64,000 bases of DNA from Tricholoma matsutake (lineage: Eukaryota; Basidiomycota; Agaricomycetes; Agaricales; Tricholomataceae): positions 3,782,001 through 3,846,000 of the forward strand of contig AP026546.1 of assembly GCA_026075535.2 (NCBI GenBank), written 5' to 3'. Positions within the stretch are counted from its first letter, which is position 1, and every line of letters starts with the position of its first letter. The translations under genes and the position numbers were made by a program. Shown here one piece after another: positions 1 through 12,349 of the stretch. The notes under the pieces were generated by a model. That model did not search any database, was not told the DNA's origin, and saw only the letters and a program-made list of their open reading frames with translations.

Positions 1-1106
1 CTGTCATTCAGATGGAAAGGCCTTTGTGCATATTTGTCATGAACTTCAACATCAAACTCAATTGTGACTTGTGCATTGTTCGGTGCAGCCCAGAATAAGT
101 CCGAAACAATTGAGCGATACACTTGAAGCTCCCTCTCTCTATGGCGAAAGAAAAAAGATGTCCCAGCAGACCAGGTGTTGAAAACTTGGAGCCAGTCTGA
201 TTCGCTGCATAATTTGAGTTTAGAAAAAACTTGCTCCTTCTTGACAAGTGCGTAGCCAGCTCCAAAATCCTTAGGGTCATCATGGTGATCATAGCCTTTT
301 TCCATAGATGCAAATAGCTTCTCGAAATTGACGAAATGATCGAGGATGATTTTGCACCAAATTGTTCAAGGCAAAGGAACAGCCACTGAAGCGAACTGCA
401 CCTTATTGATGAGGGCTTCTTGGGTTGCTTGAGGACCGAAGACCGCAAGAAGCTCTTGAGTCTTCTCCAGATGAGCATCAGCCTCTGCCGAGAAAGCCAG
501 TTTGGTCAGATGAGGGGCTTTGGCCAGCACAGCAGCAGGTATAGCTCCTTTAGAGTTCGGGATTCCCAGGAAGTTGGCAACTTCATCGGTGAGGAGAGTG
601 GAAGAAGGGGATGGAGCTGGGTGAGACCCGATTCCCTGCAGTTGGTTGACTTTTGCCCGAAGGACAGCCCAAGCAAGGGCATTTGCTGCATCGATCGGAT
701 TAGGGGGTGCAAGAGCCTGATCTGCTGGCAGAGGAGGAGGACCTGGGGCTCCTTGCTGACTGCAATGCTGCAACACTTGATCCACATAGTCTTGCACTTC
801 TTCAGGAGAGACCCCTGTTTCATTGAGGAAATTGAGGAAGGTGTTGACTGAAGTGCAACCTGAGACTGCATCCTCGACAAGGCACTGACAGATCTCAGTC
901 TGGACCTGAATGAGCTCAGCCTCATCAGGGGCCATGGGTAGATTTTCGAGTGCTCTGGGAAGATTGATGACATCCGAAGGTGCAGGCAAATTGACTGGAA
1001 CAGCAGGAATAGGAGGTTCATACAAATCTCCAGCATCAGACATTGAGAGTAAGATGGCGAGTGAAGTGAGCAGAGATACAATGAAAAAAGAAGCTGAGCC
1101 ATGCAA
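1..1106 (-). pseudogene. gag-like retroelement protein, partial, one in-frame TGA
   Basis: The reading frame starts near 1106 (or at a better-looking Met near 1043, followed by an acidic, Pro-rich stretch) and runs on the minus strand to the window edge. A single TGA at 366-368 separates two parts that are otherwise in frame: a 246-residue Pro/Ala-rich N-terminal part with alpha-helical segments, and a C-terminal part with the Trp/Phe-rich run WLQVFNTWSAGTSFFF followed by HRERELQVYR. I associate that second block with basidiomycete retroelement gag-like proteins that normally carry a Cys-rich knuckle further on, which would lie outside this window. No catalytic domain is visible. If TGA is a mutated CGA, the ORF was continuous. 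The function is inferred from general resemblance only. Confidence 0.5.
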
Positions 1107-1111
1107 AGAGT

Positions 1112-2085
1112 TTATGAAGATTCAACTGGAAATGGTAGCGAAGCTAGAAGATCACAGTTGAATTGACATAAGATAGAAATGGAATCAGAAAAGATCTTAC
1201 GATGTAAGATAGTTGCTGTAGATTGATGGCAGAGCTGGAGCTCCTGAAGCCAATAATAACAACTATCTTGAGAAAGTAAGATCAAAACTGGAAAGATGCA
1301 CGAAGTGCTCACCTGTACTGCAGAGCGACATGGAAGTCAAGAGTAAAGCTGTACAGGAGAAATCTCCTATTATGCCAAACTGTTCATGACAAGGCCTCGA
1401 CTATAACTCTAGCACTGAGCCACAAACAGCACAACAATTGGAGTGAGATAGGGTGAGCAGAGCTTGGCGCTGAAAGGTGGGTGTACCCCTTGAGAAAGCT
1501 CAGAGGCCTTTGAAAACTCTCCTTACCCTTGGAACCCATGTTTACACCGACCAACAACTGCAGGCAGGCAGCAATGAGAAGAAAACACCTCCAGCAATGC
1601 CACTGATGGTGATGACAAGTGTGCATTGTGCTGGCTTGGCCTTGAGTCAAAGGATACTACATCATTGGCACTTCTGTTGTGCTACTCTCTAGTGGTTTTA
1701 TTAATATTATGTAAAATGTAAGATACTCAACTAGATCACGTGTTTGAATGGATTTTGTGCAAATTCATCCATGGATCACTTTGGGTAAAAAAGAAGCCTG
1801 AGGAAAGTTGCTAATACATTTTTGGAAGGACCTTGCAAAAACACTGAGCCTATTCTGTCAGTTGTGTGAGAGAATTGTACAACTTTTAGTTCTGAATTTG
1901 GGTTTCTGATCAAGCCAGATTTCCCAACTTTGTTTGATGCAATCCTCCGGAGCTTTGACAGTAGAGATTTTCAGTCCAGATTATTTTCTGAACTTCAAAA
2001 GCTGAACTTACATGCAGAAACTGAACTTGATTCTGAGAAAGTGAACTTCAGGAAAGTGAACTTGTGTTTGCTCCCAGAAAATCTC
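1112..2085. other. stretch without a recognisable gene
   Basis: Only short ORFs without recognisable motifs occur here. There is a small imperfect inverted repeat around 1195-1275 (AAGATAGTTG and its complement). I see no RNA gene. The segment lies between the gag-like ORF and the left inverted repeat of the putative KDZ element. Confidence 0.4.
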
Positions 2086-2139
2086 GATTTTGGAAACCCC
2101 AAACATCCGGGTGTGTCTGAACATCCAAACATCCGAGCC
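2086..2139 (+). repeat. left inverted repeat of putative KDZ element
   Basis: The sequence around CATCCGGGTGTGTCTGAACA followed by TCCAAACATCCGAGC is repeated in inverse orientation at 10470-10521, just upstream of the KDZ transposase. Weaker similarity (AACTGAACT, TCTCGAT) extends outward to about 2010 and 10585. A shorter version lies at 38740-38785 upstream of a second KDZ copy. Interpreted as a (sub)terminal inverted repeat enclosing 8.4 kb. Confidence 0.5.
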
Positions 2140-2736
2140 TGCCAAACAACAGTCATCGACATCGAGGTCGGCACCAACAGGCTCACTGTTTGTAACAGCA
2201 CTGGGACCTCCTAGGACCTCCTCTGGGTGGCTGCTAATTGTTCACAGGTAAGCACACATATGTGTTCAAGTTACAGTAAGTTACAGTATATTACTGACTG
2301 GCTCTGTAGTATTACATCCACTCTTTCACATCCAGTCTTTCTTGCCCGCTGCATGACACCTTCTACATTTCTGCTGGAGCCGATAACCATGGGCGATGTT
2401 TTAGTACCTGGCGAGGGTCTCTTTTGCACTGGATGTGGTGCATTCTGTGAGTACCATGTTGTGCTGAGTAACGAGAAGGGCAACCAAGGCTGCCTCATGG
2501 TCACAGTATGTATATGCAGCGAAACTCTTCTTTTATTCACAGCTCAACCTCTTTCTAGTGCAAGTGTGTGAAGGATGGGAAGAGGTGCACCTTCTTCCAG
2601 TGGAAATGAGGCTCAACATGGTTGCCTGTGGCATCACCCATTCTACCTTCTGCGCCTGCCCTGCCAAATACCCTGGTCCTCCATGCTACTCCCCCTCCAT
2701 CCCATCCTGTCAACATTGACACTCCCCGCCAATCAT

Positions 2737-4025
2737 TGATGGTGCTCAACCCAGAAACCCAAACAAAACCCACAAAAAGGCTTCGGATGGTATAACACAA
2801 GTCAGAGGAAGGATGTGAGGCCCTCTAAATGTCACCTGTCAGACCGACCATCAAATAGTCATAAAATAACTGCTTGTCGAAGCAGTTCAAAGCTAAAAGA
2901 ATGTGTTTCGAGGACTTGCAATGATTTTCGAGATGTCACGATATTTTTTGAGGTTTTTTTTTGAAGTTTCAAGGAATTCCGAGTGTGCAAATATGTTCAG
3001 ATGCAAGATCGGGGGACTAGATGAGTAGTAGAAACAAAGCAAAGGTGAATCGAGGGAATCGAGAGTGAGAATAGTGTAATGCGAGGAATCTCAAGGAATT
3101 TTGAGGAGTTTTGAGGAAATTTAGCGTAAAACACCAAACTTCGGACTGAATAAGACTAAACTGTACTCTAAAATCACTGTGATCTGGGAGGAAGACAATG
3201 ACTTTCTTGTTTTTCTTTGTATCTAGTACATCTTTCTATATAAAATAAAGAAAGTACCTAAAAAGGCTAGAGAACATGAGGCAAACATGTGGAAAACTTG
3301 AGGCAAAAGACAATATAAGCATATCAGAACAATAAAGTGAGCCTAGAAAGGGTGAATATAACACATGATGAAGAAATAATAAGAAAGAATAGCTAAAACC
3401 GGATTGTCCTTGTTATAAATTGAATAAAAGATCGGAAACTGCTTCAAGTCGATTGTATGCATGCACATGCAGTCGAAATGTGTTCAATATACTCAATATA
3501 GTGTGCCATGTGTCCAGCATGTGTCCGAAGATTGTTTGAACAGGAAATACTGTGTCTGACAATGTTTTTCGAGGTTCAATGTTTTTCAAAGATTTTCAAA
3601 GATTCTTCGGACTTTGTTCGTGGCCCGATATCAGTGCGATATTGTTTGACAATGGTAGGGGATACGTCTGGCATGTATGCGATGATTATTCAGATAGTGA
3701 TATAGTGTCTGATGTTGATTTGTGATGTTCAATGATTTTTGAAGTCCGTCGAGGAAATATCAGACCTGTTCAAAGGCCAATATTGCTGTGATATTGCTCG
3801 AAACTGGTTCGGAACTCATTGAAGATGTTCCAAGTGTATATCCTGAGCTGTACGAAGGTTGGGGGAATTGTATTACGGTGGCCGAAGGCATGCGAAGAAT
3901 TTCAAAGCATTCTCGTGACTTTGTAGAGGTTCATAGAGGTTCATAGAGCTTTGGAGGGGTTTGTAGAGCTTCAACAATGATCATAGATGTGTTTTCTGAG
4001 CTTGAACGACAAGGTGGACCTATCA
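2737..4025 (+). mobile_element. solo LTR, family L (copy 1)
   Basis: A 1289-bp unit starting TGATGGTGCTCAACCC and ending GGTGGACCTATCA. It is matched in inverse orientation at 41097-42425, more distantly at 60168-61353, and partly at 56951-57240. It contains a TATA-like and polyadenylation-like region (around 3238-3250), as expected of an LTR, and has no coding capacity. It interrupts the GRF gene. ATCAT lies on both sides if the unit is taken to end at ...GGACCT, but ATCA is shared by all copies, so the target duplication is ambiguous. Confidence 0.65.
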
Positions 4026-4598
4026 TCGTCTCAACAGCTCCACCCTGTCATGTCAGCAAGGACGTCCAATGTTTGCCCCACTGCTGGGTGCAATCAAACA
4101 TGCATCCATGTCGACTGCCCTCACCATGTTTGTCGCAGGCACTTGCAGCTGGCAGCTGTGCTCTCAAGTCACATGCAGTGTCTGGGCAATTTGTACCCTC
4201 ACAGCCCATGGACGTTGCTGCCACACCACCGCAGCTCAAAGAAATGGTTCCTTTATCATTGGGTGACTCAAACTCAGGCTCTATGCCATCTATGAGTTCA
4301 GCCCCACTTGCCACACCTGAAATGCAAAGCAATGCACCCATCATCGACCCCAAGACCAAACCCACGGTATGTGTCACATATGCCACCTATCTTCACAGAC
4401 TAGTATTGTTGTGAGCAGGAGCTGCATGAGAAGAATCGTGTCATTGAGGCAGAGCATCAGCGGCGTGTGAAGCTATCCAAACAAGAAATTGTTGTGCATG
4501 CATGGACCAAGGTGTGTTTTTGTTCAGTTTGATGGTTTATATCTAAGTTGATTATATGCTATTGTGTATAGGATAATGAGCCGCCGACTGTTCAGGAA

Positions 4599-6858
4599 TA
4601 GTGTTGCCATGGCTCAGCTAGCCGCAAGCCAACTTAAGTAAGCCACAGCTAATCAGTGACTCAGCTATTACTGGCTTTAATAGCCAATACATGCAGCTCA
4701 GCTTGACTAAGCCAGTGGCTCTAGCTGGCTCATAGCCGCTAATGTAGCAAGCAGTGCATGCAAGTTTTTTTTTAATTGACTAAACATATTTTTTCTTTGC
4801 TTAGGAGTTGTTCTACTGCAACCAAGGAATGTTGATGCAATGCAGGCCCTCGATAAGTTTTTCTTCTTGTTTCATGTCTCTATCACCTAACTCACACAAT
4901 TGCCAGCTCATCACCACACTGCCACTGTCACCATCAGCGCCGCTACTCCCTCTCTCTCTCCCACCTCTACCACCACCACTGCTCCATCAGAACTCACCAC
5001 CACCACTCCCATCACCACTCCCACTCCACCAAGCACCTACTAATGAGCCAATTGGATCCATCACGAGCCCAAAATACATAGTCATTGTTTGGGCACTATG
5101 TATGTTTTTTTGCTCAATTCTTTTTTTTACCAGCTAACTAGTTGTTTTTCTTCTTCTTTAGGATCTCAACTACAAGGAGTGACACAACCCAACCGCCAAC
5201 TGACCACAACCACACCAGCAGCTTCAAATGTGATACAAGGCTGTTCTGTGGGGCTACAATGATGGAGAGGGGTGCTGGGATACCTGAGAAGCCAGATGCT
5301 GCACCTACGCGCCCCCCAAATACATGCCACATCATACTAAACCCCCCAACCCACGGTTACCCACCAAAACAGGCATGGGGGTCCACACAATGATGGACAT
5401 CATTTGAGCCCCAGGTATTTTCTTTTTTATTTCATTTCAAATAACTAATGTTTTCATTTGAATATTTTTAGGTTTTAACTATGCTATTCACCACAAGATG
5501 GCGCCAAACCTCACCCACACCCATGCCACCACTGTGAGCACCTGCTCGCAGGGTGGATAACAAATCAGGATGACAACAACAGGACGATGGCCGATGACAT
5601 GGACAACGGGGCAGGGACAGGGACAGATAGTGAGGCGAGGACAATGAGGATGAGGAAGATGAGGACGAGGATGACCACAAGATGACAACGAATGACTTGA
5701 GGGATGGGCACACAAGAGAAGAACAATGACACACCCATGATCCCACCAACACCAACAAGCAACCAGGACCATGAGCTCCAAGACCCCACAGTGATGATGG
5801 ACAACACACCACCCACCTCCAGCAATTGCAGGTGGAACGACGTAGCCAACAAGGAGCCACGAGGACACAGGACAAATGCCAATGGTGACACAGGGGAATG
5901 AGATGGGAGGGGGTGGGAACTGACAAGCATGAGCACGATGATGAGTGGCAGCAACAAAAAGCTGCCATGACACCACGATGACAAGATAACCCACTGCCCA
6001 CCCCACTGCATGTGAACAACACACCACCCACCTCCAGCCTCATGAGCAACTGCTCATGGGGTAGATTGTGGGTGGAATGGCAATGATGCAAGGGACGGAG
6101 GACCACTGCAAACCCCAACTGAAGGGGTGGGCAGTTTTGAGAGACAATGGGAAAACAACAAGGGGAGTGATGACGGCCCTGCACCTGCCCCTCACCACTG
6201 TGAGAATTTGCTCACAGGGTGATGTGGGTGCTAACAGCCATGTCACCACTCAAGTTACCAGACAGACATCAACAGGGGGAGAATGGAAGCCAACAACAGG
6301 GGGTGACAACAGGGGAGATGATGGAGACAAGGGGGGGGGGGGGGGGGGTGGCAGAAGGGTCATGATACAAGAGGGGTAATCTCATTTTTTACCTTTCCTT
6401 TTCATTTTCAAGTAATTATGTATATACAAGCTTCCATAATGCTGTTCAATCACTACTATGTGAAGGGGGTCCACTTTGTTTTAGGTATTAATCTCAAGAA
6501 TGCAATCAGAAAATGAAAGTATGTCAATGTCATCCAGATATATCATGATGCATCCATCTGATTCTTACATGAATTTCATGGGGAAACTGTCCCCAGGCCT
6601 CTAATCTATCTATAGAATACATGTTTATCAAATTTAGAAGGTGGTGGGCCTAGATTATAATGTTTTTTTGCATTGTCTATATGCCATCCATTTGTTGTGG
6701 TGTTGTTGCAGCTTAGCCAGCTTGAGCTGGTAGCTGAGCCAAAGCTGTGACATAGCCGAGTCATGGCTGTGGCTGTGCTGTGGCTCGGCTTGACTTTGGC
6801 TAAAATTGGCTCAGTTATTGGCTTAAACTGGCTCTGAGCTGTAGCCATGGCAACACTA
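4599..6858. mobile_element. non-autonomous hAT-like transposon with hairpin/intron cassette
   Basis: The ends are TAGTGTTGCCATGGCT and its inverted copy. The flanking 8-mers TTCAGGAA (4591-4598) and CTCAGGAA (6859-6866) match 7/8, the 8-bp duplication expected of hAT elements. The coding frame of the GRF gene resumes directly after the right duplication. Subterminal GGCTCAGC/AGCCAG motifs repeat near both ends (4606-4760 and 6710-6845). The interior has no transposase. It holds low-complexity Pro/Thr and Ser/Val frames, two intron-like segments (5100-5161, 5415-5471) each preceded by a GCCCAAA or ATGATG hairpin, and several GAGCA..TGCTC hairpins (5528-5555, 6039-6064, 6196-6225). Confidence 0.8.
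6331..6348. repeat. poly-G run
   Basis: An uninterrupted run of 18 or so G residues inside the 4599-6858 element. The exact length may be affected by sequencing. Confidence 0.7.
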
Positions 6859-7504
6859 CTCAGGAACTGCAAGAGGGATTCATGTGGCCATATCTGGTGC
6901 TCAGTGGCGATGTCCTGTCTGATCTCGGACTCAATGGTCTTCATGTCCAACTCTACTGATGGGATCTAGGTACCTAGTTGAGCATCAAGGTGGGCACCAG
7001 ATCACTGTAAAAGAGGGTGATCACATCTTTGTGAAGGCATGCAATGTGAAGAGCTACCAGGACTTTGATGAGCATCTTGAGGCAGGCACAGCATCAACTG
7101 TTGTGCATCTGCATCATAACCTTGTGGGTGAGCGTGCATATCTGCAAAAGAAGCCCTGCAATGGAAGGACCAGAGTCTCAAGGATCAGCCCCAGGTTCTT
7201 GAGCTAACAGATGAATCAGACCAAGAATGAGGAGCCAGCAAGCCAAGGAAGAGCAAACTGTTGGATGCCCAGCAACCGGCCAGCTCTCAGTCTCCTTTAC
7301 CCCGGTGGTTCCCACTGTCAACTGCTGTGACATGCAAGTGTTCTCCCTCTCTGCCCCCATTGCCGCCAATGACTATTTGGTCATGCAAGCAAAAACCCTC
7401 AAACCAGCCTGTGCACCTCAATGATAACCAGGCCCACCAATGACATGCCTCACCTCAGCTACTGTTGGCTCGGTCACCTTCACTTGGTTCTCACTATACA
7501 GCAT

Positions 7505-7625
7505 CACTGTCACCAGGTCCAGCTTCACTGTCACCAGGTCCAGCTTCACTGTCACCAGGTCCAGCTTCACTGTCACCAGGTCCAGCTTCACTGTCACCAG
7601 GTCCAGCTTCACTGTCACCAGGTCT
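7505..7625 (+). repeat. 21-bp tandem repeat, about 6 copies
   Basis: The unit CACCAGGTCCAGCTTCACTG plus one base repeats with a period of 21 bp. It keeps phase, so in the GRF-gene frame it encodes a 7-residue Pro/Ser repeat (SPGPASL). Copies are nearly identical, suggesting recent expansion. Confidence 0.85.
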
Positions 7626-8208
7626 ATTGATCAAAAAGGAGCCAGCAGCTATTCTCATACCTATGAATGCTGGATCACCAGGATCACTATGGGATCCGAT
7701 TGCTCTAGATAGTGAGGAGGAGGAAGACTGGGATACACAAAGAGCTGGCTGGGTGATTTCTATGCAATTGACATGGTGAAATATCTCCAGGCTCATAAGG
7801 CACAGCCAAGGGCTATTCCTGCGGCAGACTTTTTTCAGCAACAGTTTGGGCTTCCGTTTCACAGCTCTACCTACTCTGACCATCTTGCATGCTGGAAGTC
7901 AGCACCTCAATCATTGAAGGATGCTCCACTCAAAGAACTCCTGCTGGACTGTGGTCTGCTTTCATGTGTGACAACCCCACAAAGGATGCTGATCAGAAGA
8001 CTACATTGCAGAGGCTTAAGCATGCAGCCAGTATCTCAGACTAGCCAATTTCTGTTCTCATTCATGTTATTACACATTGTCTACACCTTGTCTACTATTA
8101 TTTGTTTTGTACACCACATGTATTCTCATAGCTCATTTGTTTTGTACCTTCCTTAATTGTCATGTACATGAACGCGATGGAATTACAAGATTGTACAATG
8201 GGAATGTC

Positions 8209-10417
8209 TTAATTTAATGACCAGTTTGTTGGCTGCTTTCCCTCCTTCTCCAGCTTCATCTTTGTCATCCTGTTCCTACACATGACCACCTCATCTAGAA
8301 AGAAATGGTACTTATCTACCACCATCTCCTGGCATATTGAATGATACCCTCCCAGCCAGACATTAGTTTGTTCCGCAATTGACAAGTTGAAGTACCATCC
8401 TTTGCCATTTTCTCCCAAAAGTTTGGGAAAGCTTACTGGGTTGCAGTTCTCCTGGCAGTATGTGTCCTTCTCTGAATGCTTGCAGTTGAAGTGGAAAACA
8501 TTGACCAAGAGTCCAACATTCTGAAAGATATCCTCCTTTTTCGCAATTGGAGCAAGCTGACAGTTGTTGTCAAAGAAGATGTGATCGAGCATTGATCCTG
8601 GCATGTGGAAGGTCCTCTTTACCATCTCCTAGGCACAAGTGAATATTGACAACTTGTTCATGAGAACTGGTTTGACCACTTACAATAACACTAGTAACTG
8701 CCTCAGCACTGTAGAATGTCTCATGTGCGATAATCATCCCACAAGGGGCAACAATGATCTGCTTGTTGTGGGTTCTTTTGCAGCCAAACTGAGCATGCAC
8801 CTTTCCATCCTTCACTTGTGAGGCCTCCACTGGCTGAGCAGAACCCCCCTCAACAATAAACTCCTCTTCCTCACCATCATCCTCATCAACCATTGCTGAG
8901 TCGACCACATCAGAGTTAGTTGGGTAAGCAACACAGGCACATTGTAAGCATTCCTTCAACTGAAATCGTGCCTGGCCACGCTCCCTGTGAACACACTCCA
9001 CTGCTTGATGTTTTCCTCAGCACATGCCAGTTTCCCCTCCACCACAGGTTGCTCGCAGTCAATGATGGCACACACAAAATTATGCCCCTTGTGCTCAGGG
9101 CAGAAGCGATCGTGGTTGCTGGATAAGGGTACATGACAGTTGTGGATACTGCAACAACAGCAGCCAATGGTGACCCCATCAATAACCACTACCCAGCATT
9201 TGTGAGTGACTGCAGAGTATACATGCCTGTGAGCTGTGTTGCATTCAACAAGATAATAAGTCATGTCACCTTTACCCTCAGAATCAGCATAAAACCGACA
9301 ACACCCTTTGCAGTGATGATGGACCTCTGGCTGGCTGTAGAGCCACATGCATTGGTTTCATCCTTTCATGGCATCCCAGAGACGATCCTTTTGCAAGCCA
9401 GTATGAGGGACCTTGAGGGTATCGTTATGTCACTCATGGTCCTCCAAGAGAGAAAGAATGACAAATCCATCATATACATTATCTGATGAGAGCTCAAAAT
9501 TAAATGCCCAATCAGGCAGAGCTTGATGTCCCTTTGAGAGTGTGAGATTGTAGAGTTGGGCACAGTTGGTGGCAGAAGTCCTATGTGTTACTCAGGTACA
9601 ACCAAACAAGTTCACAGTAAGTTGAGAGCACATACCATGAGACCAACATCAATGTGATAAACATGTCAATCACCCTCTGCTCGACAAACTGATGTTCTCC
9701 AACCTGAATGATATCCAGGATTGTGTCATAGTACATGTGCTGTCCTGCCTCAATGTAGAAATTATGATGATAATTGATATTACAGTCTATGTGAATGCAT
9801 TGTTACAACAGGTGGTTGAAAGACAGAAGAAGAACACTCACTGGTGCAGTACAGATGAACAGACCATGTTGGAAATACACCATCCATCATAAATAGGACA
9901 GCCTGATGCTGTTCAGCCTTTTTCAGCACAAATTTCTGTTTGTTCCAAGTGCAATCAGCTTTGACACAAGTATGTTGAGGCAGATAAAGGGTGTGCAAGG
10001 CTGTATCCAATCATCTATAAGATTACATAGAAAGAGGGAAACAAGTATCATACTGATTCCGAGCCCTTGTCCATGTTCTGCAAATGCAGCACCCTCCTTC
10101 TCCACTGAGATCACTGGCTCTTGATCCCATATCATATCTTTTAACAAGTCCCAACAGTGGTCTATTTGTTCTGAACTCACTATCCCACATGCTTTCCTAA
10201 GGAATATAGCTACACTCTGAGGTAAAATTGGAGGGGGTACAGACAGTAAATGCTCAGCAGTTTGAACTAGCAGTATGTTGTCCTTAAACTTGCCAGCATA
10301 CACTACAAAATCCATCAAGTGGGCAAGGGTTATTCCCTGGAAAGCATCAGGCTGTAATTGGACATCTGAGAGCAGTGTTGTGAGCTCCACCATTGATAGT
10401 AGGATGTTGAACAACAA
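8209..10417 (-). pseudogene. KDZ (Kyakuja-Dileera-Zisupton) transposase with CxC domains
   Basis: The gene reads from 10417 down to the stop at 8209. In order: an N-terminal segment containing VELTTLLSDVQLQPDAFQGI; a Cys cluster of the CxC5 kind (NINYHHNFYIEAGQ, then EHQFVEQRVIDMFI); a CxC6-like cluster (HHHCKGCCRFYADS, CCCCSIHNCHVPLSSNHDRF, CAIIDCEQPVVEGKLAC); and the C-terminal catalytic region with FDNNCQLA, VFHFNCKHSE and GWYFNLSIAEQTNVWLGGYH. These are hallmarks of basidiomycete KDZ transposases, which mobilise large DNA elements. In-frame TGA codons at 9430-9432 and 9358-9360, plus shifts between frames, show it is no longer functional. The 5' end lies next to an inverted repeat at 10470-10521. 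Fragments of a second copy lie at 38.5-38.96 and 53.77-54.79 kb. Confidence 0.85.
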
Positions 10418-10469
10418 TGTAGGGGTTAGCAGGCTGACAGTAGTATTGTTTGCACAAAATTTGTAGCCA

Positions 10470-10521
10470 GCTCAGATGTTTGGATGTTCGGACACACCCA
10501 GATGTTCAGGGATTCCAATAT
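10470..10521 (-). repeat. right inverted repeat of putative KDZ element
   Basis: GCTCAGATGTTTGGATGTTC and the following GGACACACCCAGATG are the inverse of the sequence at 2086-2139. The spacing to the KDZ start codon is about 50 bp. No target duplication could be fixed. Confidence 0.5.
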
Positions 10522-10739
10522 CGAGATGTCCTCTTTGCTCCGAGTCGAGTTCAGATTACTCATGAGTTCAGTTTGTACCTGTCCATGTGACATTAACACA
10601 TCATGTTGTGTCTTGGTCTGGTTGTGTTGCTACATTTTCTCATTGTTCATATATGCTGGCCACCAAACCACTGTCTATTGGTTCAAGGATAATGGGTCAC
10701 TGGGTGGCATTTGGCCATCCTATACATACTATTTATATA

Positions 10740-12312
10740 CAGTGGCTCAAAAAACCCCAATGTTTGCTTGTTTTGTAAAGATTGATATGGTGAGTAATGC
10801 TGACATAAGCATAATGTTGGTGTAAATCAGACAAAGTACTATGACATTATGGCTTTCAGAATATTCAACTGTTATGTGATTTGGATAAGAACCCATTGTT
10901 TAATAAGCAAAACAAAATGGTTACTCATTGGGACAGTTTTTTGAGCAGTTGTTTTTCTCTAGTCAATTACTTCAATTGACCCCATTCTGCCTTGATACCT
11001 GCAGGCCCTAATACTGTTTGGGATACTTTTTATAAGATGTTGGGAGACCTCTGGCATAATTTTATCCTATGTCACTATGACCTTTTGTTATCATTCAAGC
11101 ATTCATTTTGATGACATCATGAATTTCCAGAATTGGCATTTCAGGTGTTCTTATAGATTTTATGGAAGGTTAATAGCATTCAATTCAACATATTAGAAGA
11201 GTACTTGAATTCCATTATCCTTACTCCACCATTCTGTATGCCAGAATATCTGCTTAAGGTTATAATGTCACTATAAACACCGCACAATCACTTTTGATTT
11301 CACTATTTCAACATATTTCTCCACTTTCTTCTTTAAAAAACTGTTATTTCTTACAAAGGTTATTTCTTTCCAACTGTCCATGACCTCAACTATGTAATTT
11401 CATGTGAGATAAATACATGTTATAGCATATTTGTAGTTGCATTGTTCTTATATTAGCCATGTACATCAGTAACTTAGGAAAACAAATTCTAAAAATTCTG
11501 AAAATATTTATCAAGCTATGAAACATAAATTGGTTAAGGGTACTCAGCCAACTCTAAGATCTCTGACCATCTCCCTTTGAGTTACTCAAGCCATTCGAAT
11601 TATGAGTATGTGTTCTGTGATTATACCACATAATATAGCTGTGATATAGAATGGCCCAGTATGAAAACACTTTTAAAGGGTTAGGGGGGAATATATACTA
11701 GGCAGTGTTGCAAAGTTTTTAGGGAAAAAAACACAGAACACTTTTAAAATTTGGCAATGCTGAAGACCAGGTGATATTTTTAGCAGTGTGACAGCAGCAA
11801 GCATATATATAAGCAAGTAAAATGTTGCTTTCAAGATAATGATATTGAAGTACTATTCCAGTTTGTTCAATTCAATCATCTAAATCTCTTATAATATCTA
11901 TGAAAACACCTGAAATGCCAATTCTGAAAATTCATGATATCATCAAAACCAATGCCTGAATGGTAAAAAGGTGTAGTGGTGAAGTAGCATAAAATTATGC
12001 CAGAGGTCTCCCAACATCTTATAAAAAGTATCCCCAACAGTATTAGGGCAGGTATCAAGGCAGAATGGGGTCAACTGAAGTAATTGACTAGAAAAAAACA
12101 ACTGCTCAAAAAACTGTCCCAATGAGTAACCATTTTGTTTTGCTTATTAAACAATGGGTTCTTATCCAAATCACATAACAGTTGAATATTCTGAAAGCCA
12201 TAATGTCATAGTACTTTGTCTGATTTATGCCAACATTATGCTTATGTCAGCATTACTCACCAGATCAATCTTTACAAAACAAGCAAACATTGGGACAGTT
12301 TTTGAGCCACTG
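10740..12312. mobile_element. Tc1/mariner-like non-autonomous element with arms over 400 bp
   Basis: The element begins CAGTGGCTCAAAAAA and ends with the inverse. It is flanked by TA on both sides (10738-10739, 12313-12314), the target preference of Tc1/mariner elements. The two arms (about 10740-11215 and 11830-12312) are inverted copies of each other, with the short middle part differing. No transposase ORF is present, so it would have to be moved in trans. A transcript would fold into a very long hairpin. It lies between the KDZ region and the copia element. Confidence 0.75.
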
Positions 12313-12349
12313 TACCTATTAATCTGAATGTACGCAATGGCACCTCCAT

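Larger units (their letters stand above)
2389..8044 (+). pseudogene. GRF-type zinc finger / Cys-rich protein gene, split by two insertions
   Basis: The start is the ATG at 2389. Residues 10-45 form a GRF-like finger (CTGC, a conserved GN.G block, then CKC...CTFFQW) spliced across an intron at 2506-2558. A TGA at 2607-2609 follows. After the solo LTR (2737-4025) comes a Cys-rich block, CPTAGCNQTCIHVDC plus VCRRH, with a frameshift. Introns at 4367-4418 and 4512-4571 keep phase around a helical segment rich in Lys, Glu and Arg. The frame is then cut at 4599 by a hAT-like element and resumes at 6867 with GFMWPYLVLS. Further on are a Ser/Pro repeat (7505-7625), an acidic patch, and a C-terminal block with GLPFHSSTYSDH, ending at the TAG at 8042-8044. 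Similar multi-copy proteins are common in mushroom genomes; their function is unknown to me. The gene is convergent with the KDZ transposase and may be cargo of that element. Confidence 0.6.

Noticed and set aside
420..1161. Plus-strand ORFs and a second minus-strand frame (506-1102) over the gag-like ORF
   Set aside because: They overlap the better frame that continues in phase through the TGA at 366 and has recognisable blocks; they are shadows.
2732..4026. ATCAT as a certain target duplication of the LTR at 2737
   Set aside because: The bases ATCA after GGACCT are shared by all four LTR copies, so they probably belong to the LTR; the duplication is not proven.
5468..6249. Minus-strand ORFs up to 238 codons rich in Cys, Ser and Val
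   Set aside because: They come from low-complexity sequence inside the hAT-like element, end at no known domain, and overlap hairpins and intron-like units.
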